DNA of 64,000 nucleotides from NCBI GenBank assembly GCA_903847205.1, contig CAINDA010000072.1, positions 61,134 to 125,133 of the forward strand, read 5' to 3'. The notes beneath the pieces were generated by a model that saw nothing but the letters and a program-made list of their open reading frames with translations, did not search any database and was not told the origin of the DNA. Shown here piece after piece: positions 27,119 through 36,878 of this stretch. Each line of letters begins with the position of its first letter. The first letter of the stretch is position 1. The position numbers and the translations under genes were made by a program. This DNA comes from an uncultured Bacteroidota bacterium. Lineage in GTDB: Bacteria > Bacteroidota > Bacteroidia > 2-12-FULL-35-15.

Positions 27119-28995
27119 TGAAACCGCTTATTGGAAAATCGCTTGAAGAAGTTAATGCAACCGTGGACACTACTGCCAAGATAGGCTTTTGGAAAAAGTT
27201 GTTTGCATTCATGGGGCCGGCGTATTTAATAAGTGTCGGCTATATGGATCCCGGTAACTGGGCTACGGATTTGGCTGGAGGCAGCCAATTTGGTTATACC
27301 TTGCTTTGGGTTTTAGTAATGAGTAACTTAATTGCATTGCTTTTGCAAAGCCTCAGCGCCAAATTAGGATTGGTCCGCGGACTTGATTTAGCACAGGCTT
27401 CCAGAGCATTTTACCCTCCTGTAGTTAATTTTTTAAATTGGATTTTAGCTGAAATAGCCATTGCAGCCTGTGATCTTGCCGAAGTAATCGGAATGGCAAT
27501 TGGTTTGCAGTTATTATTTCATATCCCGCTTTTAACCGGCATTTCGATAACTGTTGCTGACACCTTATTGTTATTGGTGCTGCAGCGCCACGGAATCCGA
27601 AAAATGGAAGCATTTATTTTGATACTCATTGCAACTATTGGTTTCGCTTTTATCGCCGAATTGATGTTTGCAAAACCGAATGGAACAGAACTTTTGAAAG
27701 GTTTTATTCCTTCTATTCCCAACAATGACGCTTTGTACATCGCTATCGGCATTATCGGTGCAACAGTAATGCCGCATAATTTATACCTCCATTCTTCATT
27801 GGTGCAGACTCGCAAAATTGAGCGTACACCACATGGAATAAAGGAAGCAATCAAATTTAATTTTATTGATTCTTTTATTGCGTTAAATGCCGCTTTGTTC
27901 ATTAATGCTGCAATTTTAATTCTTGCAGCGGCGGCCTTTTTCGGTTCAGGATTAATGCATGTTTCCGAAATTCAGGATGCACATAAACTGCTGAAGGATA
28001 TATTAGGAAGCAGTCTTGCGCCCATTTTATTTGCGGTAGCTTTAATTGCTGCCGGGCAGAGTTCAACGCTTACCGGAACATTGTCAGGGCAGATTGTTAT
28101 GGAAGGTTTTTTAAATCTGCGCATCCAGCCGTGGCTGAGAAGGCTTATTACGCGCATGATTGCGATAATTCCTGCATTTATAACCATTTACCTTTTCGGG
28201 GAAGGAGAAACAGGCAGACTGCTTATTTTGAGCCAGGTAATTTTAAGTTTGCAGTTGGGATTTGCGGTAATACCGCTGATTCACCTGACAAGCGATAAAA
28301 AATTAATGGGCGAATTTGCAAATAAAATATGGCTTAAAATTCTGTCCTGGACTGTCGCCTGTATTATTTTAGTGCTGAATATAAAATTGGTTCTTGATAC
28401 TATTTTAAACTGGATTCATACCTCTGAAAATCATGCATTAATTTTATTAACAGTTGTTCCGCTGGCCGCCGGGGCAGGAATTTTATTGTTATATGTTACA
28501 TTTATGCCCATCATAAAAAAAGCGAAACAAAAGAAACACAATGTTCCGGATGGGGCACCTGAAAAATTAAAAATTGCATTGGAGAAAAAATATACACGAA
28601 TTGCAATTACTGTTGACTTCAGCCCAAGTGACAGTACTGCCATCAGCAATGCAATAACTCAAGGCGGAAAAACTGCCGAATATATTTTAATTCATATTGT
28701 TGAAACGGCCGGTGCGCGACTGATGGATAATGAAATTGATGACCTTGAAACTGTGTCGGATAAACTCAACATTGAAAAATATAAAAATGAACTAGAATCA
28801 AAAGGTTTTATTGTTCATTCAAAACTTGGGTATGGAAATCCTAAAAAAAGTATTCCTGAAATTGTAAATAATTCCGACTGTGATCTGCTGGTAATGGGCG
28901 CTCATGGCCACCGAGGTTTAAAAGATATTTTATTGGGGACAACACTTGATGCTGTAAGGCACAATGTAAAAGTATCTGTATTAATTGTGAAATAA
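27118..28995 (+). CDS. mntH: NRAMP divalent metal transporter with C-terminal UspA domain
   Basis: 625 residues. The NRAMP core (about 25-470) has the metal-binding TM1 motif DPGNW at 44-48 and the TM6 motif MPHNLYLHS from 218, with about eleven hydrophobic helices. NRAMP proteins import Mn(II) or Fe(II) with protons. After a basic linker (KKAKQKKH) a universal stress protein domain occupies about 488-625 (RIAITVDFSPSD ... VMGAHGHRGLKDILLGTT ... VSVLIVK), with the ATP-binding G-x2-G-x9-G type loop visible. Bacterial MntH usually lacks such a domain, which probably gives nucleotide-dependent control. Start overlaps the mntR stop. Confidence 0.93.
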   Translation: MKPLIGKSLEEVNATVDTTAKIGFWKKLFAFMGPAYLISVGYMDPGNWATDLAGGSQFGYTLLWVLVMSNLIALLLQSLSAKLGLVRGLDLAQASRAFYPPVVNFLNWILAEIAIAACDLAEVIGMAIGLQLLFHIPLLTGISITVADTLLLLVLQRHGIRKMEAFILILIATIGFAFIAELMFAKPNGTELLKGFIPSIPNNDALYIAIGIIGATVMPHNLYLHSSLVQTRKIERTPHGIKEAIKFNFIDSFIALNAALFINAAILILAAAAFFGSGLMHVSEIQDAHKLLKDILGSSLAPILFAVALIAAGQSSTLTGTLSGQIVMEGFLNLRIQPWLRRLITRMIAIIPAFITIYLFGEGETGRLLILSQVILSLQLGFAVIPLIHLTSDKKLMGEFANKIWLKILSWTVACIILVLNIKLVLDTILNWIHTSENHALILLTVVPLAAGAGILLLYVTFMPIIKKAKQKKHNVPDGAPEKLKIALEKKYTRIAITVDFSPSDSTAISNAITQGGKTAEYILIHIVETAGARLMDNEIDDLETVSDKLNIEKYKNELESKGFIVHSKLGYGNPKKSIPEIVNNSDCDLLVMGAHGHRGLKDILLGTTLDAVRHNVKVSVLIVK

Positions 28996-29026
28996 ACCTG
29001 CCGCCTCATTTGTCTTCATAATAGCC

Positions 29027-29059
29027 AGACCTGTCAGGTTTTTTAAACCTGACAGGTCT
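29027..29059. repeat. Palindromic element AGACCTGTCAGGTT...AACCTGACAGGTCT
   Basis: A perfect 14-bp inverted repeat around a T-rich centre in the mntH-smpB gap. It lacks a long T-run after the stem on the plus strand, so it is only a weak terminator candidate. Related palindromes occur at 55135-55166 and, more loosely, 31460-31486, suggesting a dispersed repeat family. Confidence 0.75.
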
Positions 29060-29122
29060 AAATAAAGGAAATCGGCTATACTCAGCAAGGTTGGAGAAGA
29101 TAAAAATGAAAATGTTTTTCTA

Positions 29123-29130
29123 TATCTTTA
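29123..29130 (+). promoter_or_regulatory. -7 box of smpB
   Basis: TATCTTTA, seven of eight to TAnnTTTG, ending 7 nt before the smpB ATG, so the transcript would have almost no leader. Confidence 0.35.
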
Positions 29131-29137
29131 CAGTCTT

Positions 29138-29590
29138 ATGAGTTTGGAGAATAACATAAATATAAAAAACAAAAAAGCGTCATTCGAATATTCATTTATT
29201 GATAAATATACTGCAGGCATTCAATTAAGCGGTACCGAAATAAAATCAATACGTGAGGGGAAGTCCAATATTAATGATGCTTTCTGTGTATTTATGAATG
29301 ACGAGCTGCTCATCAGAAATATGCACATTGCACATTATTTTAACGGGACGTATAATAATGTGGAAGAAAAACGCGATAGGAAATTATTACTCAACAAACA
29401 CGAATTAGATAAACTGCAAGGCAAACTGAAAGATAAAGGCTTGACTATAATCCCTCTTCGTTTATTCATTAATGAAAAGGGCTATGCTAAGCTGGATATT
29501 GCATTAGCAAAGGGGAAGAAGCTCTATGACAAACGAGAGGATATTAAAAAGAAGGATGTAGAGCGTGAAACTAGCAGAAGGCTTAAATAG
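29138..29590 (+). CDS. smpB: SsrA-binding protein SmpB
   Basis: 150-aa OB-fold RNA-binding protein that delivers tmRNA to stalled ribosomes in trans-translation. Seen: [35 protein letters not shown], a hallmark N-terminal block in which the GTEIKSIR contact with tmRNA is clear, and the basic C-terminal tail [18 protein letters not shown] that reaches into the decoding centre. Length is normal. The ATG start ([12 protein letters not shown]) sits just after a -7 box. The tmRNA gene itself is not in the window. Confidence 0.96.
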   Translation: MSLENNINIKNKKASFEYSFIDKYTAGIQLSGTEIKSIREGKSNINDAFCVFMNDELLIRNMHIAHYFNGTYNNVEEKRDRKLLLNKHELDKLQGKLKDKGLTIIPLRLFINEKGYAKLDIALAKGKKLYDKREDIKKKDVERETSRRLK

Positions 29591-29698
29591 TTGAATCGCT
29601 GCCGATCCTGATTTCTGCTGTTTTTTCTCTCAAAAAAAATAATTCAGTAAAAGTTATTCCCAAGCCCTTCCAGGTTTTAAAACCTACTAGTAAAAATC

Positions 29699-30589
29699 TT
29701 ACTTGTACTTTTTTACCAATCCTTCTAAAGCATTTTGAGTAGCTTTATTAACCTTTACCAAGGGTAAACGAACATCAGCCCTGGAGATATCAAGCAGTTC
29801 CAAAACAGCTTTTATTCCAGCAGGATTGCCATCGGCAAATAATTGTTCGATAATATCAGTCAATTTATAATGAAGTTTTTGTGCTTCTTTTACATTTCCA
29901 GCTGAAATTTTACGGGTCATATCTGAAAAATCTTTAGGAAAAGCATTTGCAACAACAGAAATTACTCCTTCTGCACCGCATGCAATCATTGGTAAAGTAA
30001 GCATATCGTCACCGGATATAACTAAAAAATCATTCGGTTTGTTTTTGATAATTTTCATGCACTGCTCTAAATTGCCCGAAGCCTCCTTAATACCAATAAT
30101 GTTTTTAAAATCATTTGCTAAGGCAAGAGTTGTTTCTGCGGTGATATTTGATGCCGTGCGCCCCGGAACGTTATACAATATAATCGGCACAGGACTTACT
30201 TCTGCAATTAATTTGTAGTGCTGATAAATACCGCGTTGATTGGGTTTGTTATAATATGGAGATACTGAAAGAATCGCATCAATATTTTTAAAAGCGGATG
30301 TTTCAGACAGGCTGTTTAAAATCTCTTGCGTATTATTTCCTCCCAAACCAAGGACAATCGGAACGCGTTTAGCAGTAACTTCAATCACATGAGATACGAC
30401 AGCAGCTTTTTCATCTTTCGATAATGTTACTGATTCGCCGGTTGTTCCCAAAACAACAATATATTCTACTCCGCCTTTGATGATATGGTTAACAAGCTTT
30501 CCTAATGATTTATAATCAACACTGTGATCCTTGTTAAAAGGCGTTACGATTGCTACACCTGTACCATTAAATTTACTATTCTTGCTCAT
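29699..30589 (-). CDS. dapA: 4-Hydroxy-tetrahydrodipicolinate synthase
   Basis: 296-aa class I aldolase condensing pyruvate with aspartate semialdehyde, first committed step of lysine and diaminopimelate synthesis. Seen: GTTGES at 48-53, catalytic Tyr139 in LYNVPGRT, and Schiff-base Lys168 in IIGIKEASGN. These distinguish DapA from NanA/KDG aldolases less sharply than they confirm the family, but the GTTGES and YNVPGRT combination fits DapA best. Monocistronic, convergent with smpB; the gap holds a short AGGTTTTAAAACCT palindrome. Confidence 0.95.
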   Translation of the reverse strand: MSKNSKFNGTGVAIVTPFNKDHSVDYKSLGKLVNHIIKGGVEYIVVLGTTGESVTLSKDEKAAVVSHVIEVTAKRVPIVLGLGGNNTQEILNSLSETSAFKNIDAILSVSPYYNKPNQRGIYQHYKLIAEVSPVPIILYNVPGRTASNITAETTLALANDFKNIIGIKEASGNLEQCMKIIKNKPNDFLVISGDDMLTLPMIACGAEGVISVVANAFPKDFSDMTRKISAGNVKEAQKLHYKLTDIIEQLFADGNPAGIKAVLELLDISRADVRLPLVKVNKATQNALEGLVKKYK

Positions 30590-30758
30590 AAAAAATATTT
30601 TTTTTTATTGAATTGAAGTGTAAAGATAGTTCGATTTTTTTATTGTTATGAAAATACAGGATTGAATAATAAACGAAAATTCAAAAAATTATTGCTAAAC
30701 AATTTCTTTTATCTTTACATAATTAAGAATTGAGCCTAATTCAATCCGTTTAAAATTA

Positions 30759-31424
30759 ATGATTCAAGCTGTAAATATTCATAAGTCATACGGGGCACTT
30801 AATGTATTAAAAGGTGTTACTATTTCAATTATCAAAGGTGAAATAATTTCGATTGTAGGCGCCTCTGGTGCCGGAAAAACTACACTTCTTCATATTCTAG
30901 GTACGCTGGACAGGGCCGACAGCGGTACATTAAAAATAAATAATACAAATATTGCAGCTTTAAGTGATAAAAAATTAGCCGATTTTAGAAATAAAAATAT
31001 TGGTTTTGTTTTCCAGTTTCATCATTTACTCCCTGAATTTACGGCTCTTGAAAATGTATGCATTCCTGCATTTATTGCGGGTGTTTCAAAAACAGCAGCT
31101 GAAACAAAAGCAAAAGAGCTGCTCTCCTTTTTAGGATTATCGGAGCGGATGAATCATAAGCCAAGCGAGCTTTCCGGAGGAGAACAGCAGCGTACTGCCG
31201 TTGCCAGGGCATTAATTAATACTCCGGCAGTAATATTAGCGGATGAACCTTCGGGGAATTTAGACTCAGCAACGGCAAAAGATCTGCATCAATTATTTTT
31301 TACACTCCGCGAAAAATTTAATCAAACATTTGTGATAGTTACGCACAACGAAGAGCTTGCAGATATGGCTGATAGAAAGCTGGTAATGAGAGACGGAAAT
31401 ATTGTTTTTGAAGAAGTTGTTTAA
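30759..31424 (+). CDS. lolD: ABC transporter ATPase, LolD/MacB type
   Basis: 221-residue nucleotide-binding subunit. Walker [10 protein letters not shown] at 34-42, Q-loop near [12 protein letters not shown], signature LSGGEQQR at 138-145, Walker B VILADEP at 158-164, H-loop VTHNEEL. The [16 protein letters not shown] block and short length are typical of LolD, which powers release of lipoproteins from the inner membrane with LolCE. No permease gene is adjacent, so LolD is favoured over a MacB or FtsE relation but not proven. A terminator follows. Confidence 0.88.
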   Translation: MIQAVNIHKSYGALNVLKGVTISIIKGEIISIVGASGAGKTTLLHILGTLDRADSGTLKINNTNIAALSDKKLADFRNKNIGFVFQFHHLLPEFTALENVCIPAFIAGVSKTAAETKAKELLSFLGLSERMNHKPSELSGGEQQRTAVARALINTPAVILADEPSGNLDSATAKDLHQLFFTLREKFNQTFVIVTHNEELADMADRKLVMRDGNIVFEEVV

Positions 31425-31459
31425 TTTAATTTTGTGTGTGTTAAGATGATTAAATATAT

Positions 31460-31494
31460 CCTGACAGGGGCTTAAGCTCTGTTAGGTTTTTTTT
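31460..31494 (+). terminator. Rho-independent terminator of the lolD-like gene
   Basis: CCTGACAG pairs with CTGTTAGG (one G-U), with inner GGGCTT/AAGCTC pairing, followed by nine T. It resembles the dispersed CCTGTCAGG palindrome family seen at 29027 and 55135. Confidence 0.8.
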
Positions 31495-31568
31495 TAGGTT
31501 TTTTAATCAATTTTTTTTCGAACGAAGTAATAAATAAGAATTATTTTTTTCAAATTTAAGCAGTATTA

Positions 31569-31802
31569 ATGATGAATACCAACCAAGCGGATCCGCAGTT
31601 ATTATTGACTTTGGTGAGTATGAAGATGCCTTTCGGCAGATATGAAGGCAGACTCTTATGCAATCTTCCTGTATCTTATCTCGAATGGTTTCAGCGTAAA
31701 GGTTTTCCGGAAGGTAAATTAGGAGTGCTTTTGCAGACTATCTATGAAATAAAATTGAATGGATTAGAATACCTTCTTGAACCTTTGAAGAAAAAAATTT
31801 AA
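31569..31802 (+). CDS. DUF3820 family small protein
   Basis: 77 residues. The block MPFGRYEGRLLCNLPVSYLEWFQRKGFPEGKLG is the characteristic DUF3820 sequence; in pseudomonads a relative is described as a quorum-sensing-regulated virulence factor of unknown mechanism, and related sequences accompany exonuclease domains. Two ATGs in a row (31569 and 31572) are possible starts. The penicillin-binding protein gene starts 64 nt later on the same strand. Confidence 0.88.
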   Translation: MMNTNQADPQLLLTLVSMKMPFGRYEGRLLCNLPVSYLEWFQRKGFPEGKLGVLLQTIYEIKLNGLEYLLEPLKKKI

Positions 31803-31866
31803 AACTGTTTTTCGCGATTAAATCTTTGAAAGCAACACCTCAAAACTGAAACGCATAATCTCCATA

Positions 31867-34221
31867 TTGAAAATTTCAAAAAATAAAAAAAAAGCCGGGA
31901 TATTTATTCTATGCCTTTTTTTGCTGTATTTTATATTCTGTCTGCCTTCGCCTCTTTTCAAAAACAGCACATGTTCTGTTTTAGAAGATCGCAGCGGAAC
32001 CCTGCTTTCTGCGCGTATTGCAGATGACGGACAATGGTGTTTTCCGGAAAGTAAACATATTCCCATAAAATTTATCACAAGTATTATTCAGTTTGAGGAC
32101 CGCAGTTTTTTTTCTCATCCCGGTTTTAATCCCTTGGCTTTTGTACGTGCAATATTTCAAAATATTAAAGCAGGAAAAATAATTAGTGGCGGCAGTACTT
32201 TATCCATGCAGGTGATACGGCTTTCGCGGAAAACAAAGCGTCGTACGGTTTTGGAAAAAATGATTGAAATTATTCAGGCGCTGCGGCTGGAACTAAGTTA
32301 TTCAAAACCTGAAATACTTGCGTTGTATGCGTCAAATGCACCATTCGGAGGGAATGTGGTTGGAATTGATGCAGCATCTTGGAGATATTTTGGAAGGGAA
32401 GCCGAAAAACTTTCATGGGCGGAATCAGCCGTACTGGCTATTCTGCCGAATGCACCAAGTTTAATTTATCCCGGCAAAAATCAGGAACTCCTTCGTGCAA
32501 AGAGAAACCGGCTTCTTGATCAGCTATTCAAAGCGAAAATTCTTGATAAAGAAACCTGTGAGCTCAGTAAGCAGGAGCCATTACCAGGCAAGCCCCATAC
32601 AATTCCACAGATTGCGCCCCATTTATTACTGCGTGCATCTAAAGAAGGTTTTAATGGTAAACGTGTTATCTCTACCATTGACGGTGCTTTGCAAGAGCGC
32701 CTGAATGAAATAATTGAAAATCATCATAAAATACTTAAAGCAAATGAAATCCATAATGCCGGTGCTTTAGTGCTTGAGGTTGCTACTGGCAATGTTTTGG
32801 CTTACGCTGGAAATACTGATAACACTGGTAAACCCGAATATGAAGGAGATGTTGACGTAATTAATGCACCTAGAAGTACTGGGAGTATTCTCAAACCTTT
32901 TTTGTTTGCGAGTATGCTCAACGATGGTGATTTACTTGCCGGCACTATTATTCCGGACATACCTACCCAGATTGCTGGTTATGCGCCGCAAAATTACAAT
33001 ATGACATTTGACGGCGCAGTGCCGGCAAAACGGGCATTAGCGCGCAGCTTAAATATTCCGGCAGTGCGTATGCTGCAGAATTTCGGCATTGAAAAATTTA
33101 ATTTCAATCTGAAAAAGTTCGGCATGACAACACTCACCTACACACCGGATCATTATGGCTTGTCAATAATCCTAGGAGGTGCAGAAGGCAAATTGTGGGA
33201 TATTGCAGGTATGTATGCAAGCATGGCACGGACTCTTAATCATTATATAACTTATAACGGGAGGTATGATAAAAATGATTTTCATCCGCCGTTTTACATT
33301 TCAAAAAAAGAAACAGCTCCTAGCTTGGGGGAAGTTTCTTATCTTGATGCTGCATCAATATATTTAACTTTTGAAGCAATGGTTGAAGTGTCTCGCCCTG
33401 ATGAAGATTCCGGCTGGCGGCAATACACATCAGCAACTAAGGTTGCTTGGAAAACCGGGACTAGTTTTGGTTACCGTGATGGATGGGCAGTGGGAATTAC
33501 TCCAAAATATGTTGTTGCTGTATGGGTTGGAAATGCTGATGGAGAGGGACGCCCCGGATTAGTGGGTGTTCAGACCGCTGCTCCGATAATGTTTGATATT
33601 TTCAGTTTATTAAAACCGGGTAAATGGTTTTCTCCTCCGTATGATGAAATGGAAAAGGCTGTAGTATGTCATCAGAGTGGCTGCAGGGCATCAGATATCT
33701 GCACACCTTTGGATACAATATGGATTCAAAAGGCTGGATTACGCTCGGAGCCTTGTAAATATCATCACATGATACATTTAGATGAATCCGGAAAATATCG
33801 TGTAAACGGTAACTGTGAAGATGTAAATAAAATGCAGCATGTCAGCTGGTTTGTATTGCCGCCCGCAATGGAATGGTATTATAAATCTAAAAATCCAAGT
33901 TATAAAGAACTTCCGCCATTCCGGAAGGGCTGTGAAACCAATGGATTAAATGCAATGGAAATTATTTATCCGAAACAGCTCAGTAAAATTTATGTCCCTG
34001 TTGAATTGGATGGTACAGTTGGTAAAACAGTTTTTCAGGTAGCGCACCGAAAAGCAAATAGTTTAATTTATTGGCATTTGGACGGCACGTATATCGGCAG
34101 TACACAAGGCATCCATCAAATGGGATTAAACCCCGACGAAGGAGTTCACATACTTACACTAGTAGATGAGAACGGTGAATCCATTGTGCAGAAATTTGAA
34201 ATTGTAAGCAGTAAAAAATAA
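31867..34221 (+). CDS. pbpC: Penicillin-binding protein 1C
   Basis: 784-residue bifunctional peptidoglycan synthase anchored by one N-terminal helix (about 11-28). The GT51 glycosyltransferase has its catalytic Glu in FEDRSFFSHPG (Glu77). The transpeptidase has SILK at 340-343, SLN at 394-396 and KTG at 529-531, all three active-site boxes. A BiPBP_C domain closes the protein (NSLIYWHLDGTYIG and after). The start codon is TTG at 31867; the frame upstream holds no ATG or GTG nearby, and starting here gives a basic cytoplasmic tail before the helix. No alpha-2-macroglobulin gene is adjacent, unlike in enterics. Confidence 0.94.
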   Translation: MKISKNKKKAGIFILCLFLLYFIFCLPSPLFKNSTCSVLEDRSGTLLSARIADDGQWCFPESKHIPIKFITSIIQFEDRSFFSHPGFNPLAFVRAIFQNIKAGKIISGGSTLSMQVIRLSRKTKRRTVLEKMIEIIQALRLELSYSKPEILALYASNAPFGGNVVGIDAASWRYFGREAEKLSWAESAVLAILPNAPSLIYPGKNQELLRAKRNRLLDQLFKAKILDKETCELSKQEPLPGKPHTIPQIAPHLLLRASKEGFNGKRVISTIDGALQERLNEIIENHHKILKANEIHNAGALVLEVATGNVLAYAGNTDNTGKPEYEGDVDVINAPRSTGSILKPFLFASMLNDGDLLAGTIIPDIPTQIAGYAPQNYNMTFDGAVPAKRALARSLNIPAVRMLQNFGIEKFNFNLKKFGMTTLTYTPDHYGLSIILGGAEGKLWDIAGMYASMARTLNHYITYNGRYDKNDFHPPFYISKKETAPSLGEVSYLDAASIYLTFEAMVEVSRPDEDSGWRQYTSATKVAWKTGTSFGYRDGWAVGITPKYVVAVWVGNADGEGRPGLVGVQTAAPIMFDIFSLLKPGKWFSPPYDEMEKAVVCHQSGCRASDICTPLDTIWIQKAGLRSEPCKYHHMIHLDESGKYRVNGNCEDVNKMQHVSWFVLPPAMEWYYKSKNPSYKELPPFRKGCETNGLNAMEIIYPKQLSKIYVPVELDGTVGKTVFQVAHRKANSLIYWHLDGTYIGSTQGIHQMGLNPDEGVHILTLVDENGESIVQKFEIVSSKK

Positions 34222-34264
34222 AATTTTGATTTCCTCTTAAAATAAAAATTGTAAAAAATAATTA

Positions 34265-34744
34265 ATGAAAGCAGCCTCTGTGCATGAATTGCAAAAAGAA
34301 TTGAAGACCCTTGAACCTAAACGTTTATTGGAGCTTTGTATGCGACTTGCAAAATATAAAAAGGAAAATAAAGAATTAATTTCTTATTTGCTTTTTGAAG
34401 CCCATGACGAAAAAAATTACATAAAACAGATAAAAGAAGAAATCGATTGTCTGTTTATCGAGATGAATAAGAGCTCTGTTTATCTTGCAAAAAAGAGCCT
34501 CCGTAAAATTCTAAGACTTACCAATAAGTATATCAAATACTCTGATTCTAAACAGACAGAGCTGGAACTGCGGATTTATTTCTTGACAAAAATAAAAGCC
34601 GCCCATATTCCGATAAATGCAAGTACAGTTCTTTCTAATTTATACATCCGCCAAATCGAAAAAATAAAAACTGTTTTATCAAAACTGCATGAGGACCTTC
34701 AGTACGATTACCAGCAGGAATTGGAAGGTTTAGAGTTTTATTAG
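34265..34744 (+). CDS. Conserved hypothetical helical protein
   Basis: 159 residues, strongly helical and lysine-rich, no signal or membrane segment. Sequence such as LEPKRLLELCMRLAKYKKENKELISYLLFEAHDE recalls a cytosolic Bacteroidota family of unknown function, often annotated simply as hypothetical. It begins 43 nt after pbpC on the same strand and is probably co-transcribed. Nothing visible gives a function. Confidence 0.78.
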   Translation: MKAASVHELQKELKTLEPKRLLELCMRLAKYKKENKELISYLLFEAHDEKNYIKQIKEEIDCLFIEMNKSSVYLAKKSLRKILRLTNKYIKYSDSKQTELELRIYFLTKIKAAHIPINASTVLSNLYIRQIEKIKTVLSKLHEDLQYDYQQELEGLEFY

Positions 34745-35104
34745 TATTTATAAATTCAGGAAATAAATTAAAATCCTATTAATTTCACTTAGTTTCCAAA
34801 GTGTTAATATGACAATTTTTTCTGAAATTTTTCATATAACGTTTAATAAATGGTTTGATTTAAGTTGTTTTGAGAATTACATTTCGAAATTTTTTTTTAA
34901 TTTTCTGAGCATAATATTTACAATATCAAAATAAAGTTTTGATGTTGAAAAAATAATTTTGAAATCTTACCTAGATCCTTCTGGAAAGGTTGCCGCAATT
35001 CATAATCAAACAAAATTTTGAATGCTGTGTTAATGTTCAAATCATGTTTGGCGAATGTTTATAAATAGAACTGACCATCGCATTAATTTTAGTAATTTTG
35101 CAGT
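34745..35104. other. AT-rich intergenic region before dnaB
   Basis: 360 nt without a gene. It holds the -7 box of dnaB at its right end and several A/T runs; no hairpin terminator, RNA gene or repeat is recognised. Confidence 0.55.
35093..35100 (+). promoter_or_regulatory. -7 box of dnaB
   Basis: TAATTTTG fully matches TAnnTTTG and ends 4 nt before the dnaB ATG, so transcription would start at or within the start codon, implying leaderless translation or a second start. Confidence 0.45.
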
Positions 35105-36643
35105 ATGACAGATTTCGCAGCTAAAACCGATATAAACTCCCGCAGACGAGTAGCAAAACCCAATACTAATCCAATTCTTATTGATGGCAAAATGCCTCCT
35201 CAGGCTGTTGAACTTGAGGAAGCCGTTTTGGGAGCTTTGATGCTCGAAAAGGATGCCCTTACTGAAGTAATTGATATTTTAAAACCTCAGAGTTTTTATA
35301 AAGATGCGCATGCACGGATTTTTTCAGCAATCCAGCAATTGTTTACCCGCTCTGAGCCGGTTGATATTTTAACTGTTACTCAGGAGCTTAAAAAAACCGG
35401 CGAGCTTGATATAATCGGCGGCGCATATTATATAACACAGTTGACCAACCGCGTTGCTTCTGCTGCTAATGCCGAGTTTCATGCTCGTATAATTGCCCAG
35501 AAATTTATTCAACGCGAGTTAATCCGCGTGTCTACAAAAACAATTAATGCAGCCTATGAAGAGAGTTCAGACGTGTTTGATTTGTTGGACAGTGCTGAAT
35601 CAGATTTGTTTTCTATTGTTGAAGGCAATATCAAAAAGAATTATGATAAAATGAGTACGCTTATTAAAAAAGCAATTGAGCAGATTGAGATTACAAAAAA
35701 TAACAAAGGAAGTTTTTCCGGTATAGCTTCCGGTTTAACTGCATTGGACCGCCTTACATCGGGCTGGCAAAAATCCGATTTAGTTATTATTGCTGCCCGT
35801 CCTGCAATGGGAAAAACTGCATTGGTATTAACGATGGCACGTAATGCTGCCGTTGATTTCGGTAAACCTGTTGCAGTTTTTTCTTTGGAGATGTCATCAC
35901 TTCAGCTGGTAACAAGGCTTATTGCTTCTGAATCAGAACTCACTTCTGAAAAATTAAAAAAAGGACAGCTGGAAGATTATGAATTCCAGCAGCTGAATGA
36001 TAAAATAAAAAAACTTGCCGAAGCTCCTTTATTTATTGATGATACACCCGGCTTGTCGGTTTTTGAACTTAGAGCGAAAGCACGAAGATTAAAAGAACAG
36101 CACAAAATTGAATTGATTATTGTTGACTACTTACAGCTGATGACCGCTGGCGGCGAAGGAAAAGGAAACCGCGAGCAGGAAATTGCAACCATATCCAGGT
36201 CACTAAAAGGATTAGCAAAAGAGTTAGAGGTTCCTGTTATTGCGCTTTCTCAATTAAGCCGTGCTGTTGAAACGAGGGGAGGGGATAAGCGTCCGCAGCT
36301 TTCCGACTTACGTGAGTCTGGTGCTATAGAGCAGGATGCTGATATGGTGATGTTTATCCACCGTCCGGAATATTACAATATTACTGAGGATACCGAAGGG
36401 AATTCAACTGTAGGCGTTGCCGAATTAATTATTGCGAAACACCGTAACGGGCCGGTTGATTCTGCGAAAACCCGCTATATAGGCCAGTTTACAAAGTTTA
36501 CTGATTTAGAAGTATTCGGTCAGAATAATGATTACGGTTCAGCAAGTGCCGGTCTTATGCCTTCTCAGGAGTTTGGTTCATCATCAAATGCGGTTATCCG
36601 AAAATCAAAAATGAATGACATTGAAGAGGATCATCCTTTTTAA
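35105..36643 (+). CDS. dnaB: Replicative DNA helicase DnaB
   Basis: 512-residue hexameric helicase of the replication fork. N-terminal helical domain (PPQAVELEEAVLGALMLEKDAL) for primase contact, then a RecA-like C-terminal domain with Walker A ARPAMGKT at 231-238, the FSLEMSS motif, LIIVDYLQLM Walker B, and the LSQLSRAVE and GDKRPQLSDLRESGAIEQDAD motifs. No intein interrupts these sites. ATG start gives a polar extension before the conserved domain, as in relatives. Confidence 0.97.
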   Translation: MTDFAAKTDINSRRRVAKPNTNPILIDGKMPPQAVELEEAVLGALMLEKDALTEVIDILKPQSFYKDAHARIFSAIQQLFTRSEPVDILTVTQELKKTGELDIIGGAYYITQLTNRVASAANAEFHARIIAQKFIQRELIRVSTKTINAAYEESSDVFDLLDSAESDLFSIVEGNIKKNYDKMSTLIKKAIEQIEITKNNKGSFSGIASGLTALDRLTSGWQKSDLVIIAARPAMGKTALVLTMARNAAVDFGKPVAVFSLEMSSLQLVTRLIASESELTSEKLKKGQLEDYEFQQLNDKIKKLAEAPLFIDDTPGLSVFELRAKARRLKEQHKIELIIVDYLQLMTAGGEGKGNREQEIATISRSLKGLAKELEVPVIALSQLSRAVETRGGDKRPQLSDLRESGAIEQDADMVMFIHRPEYYNITEDTEGNSTVGVAELIIAKHRNGPVDSAKTRYIGQFTKFTDLEVFGQNNDYGSASAGLMPSQEFGSSSNAVIRKSKMNDIEEDHPF

Positions 36644-36878
36644 TCAGTTGTATTCTTTAAGCATGGGCAATTAAAAAACATAAGTACTTTCTCCAGATTT
36701 TAAATTGAAATGAAAGTAATTTTATTAATCTGTGAAGCTGCGACTGATTTTAATTTTATCACATACTCCAATCAAATTTATTTCGTTAACTTTATTTGCT
36801 CTAAAAAATCAGAGTTAAAATTATTTTTGTCCTGGAAAAAAATTATTCACGGCAGGTTAAATTCGCCAATTCATTACA

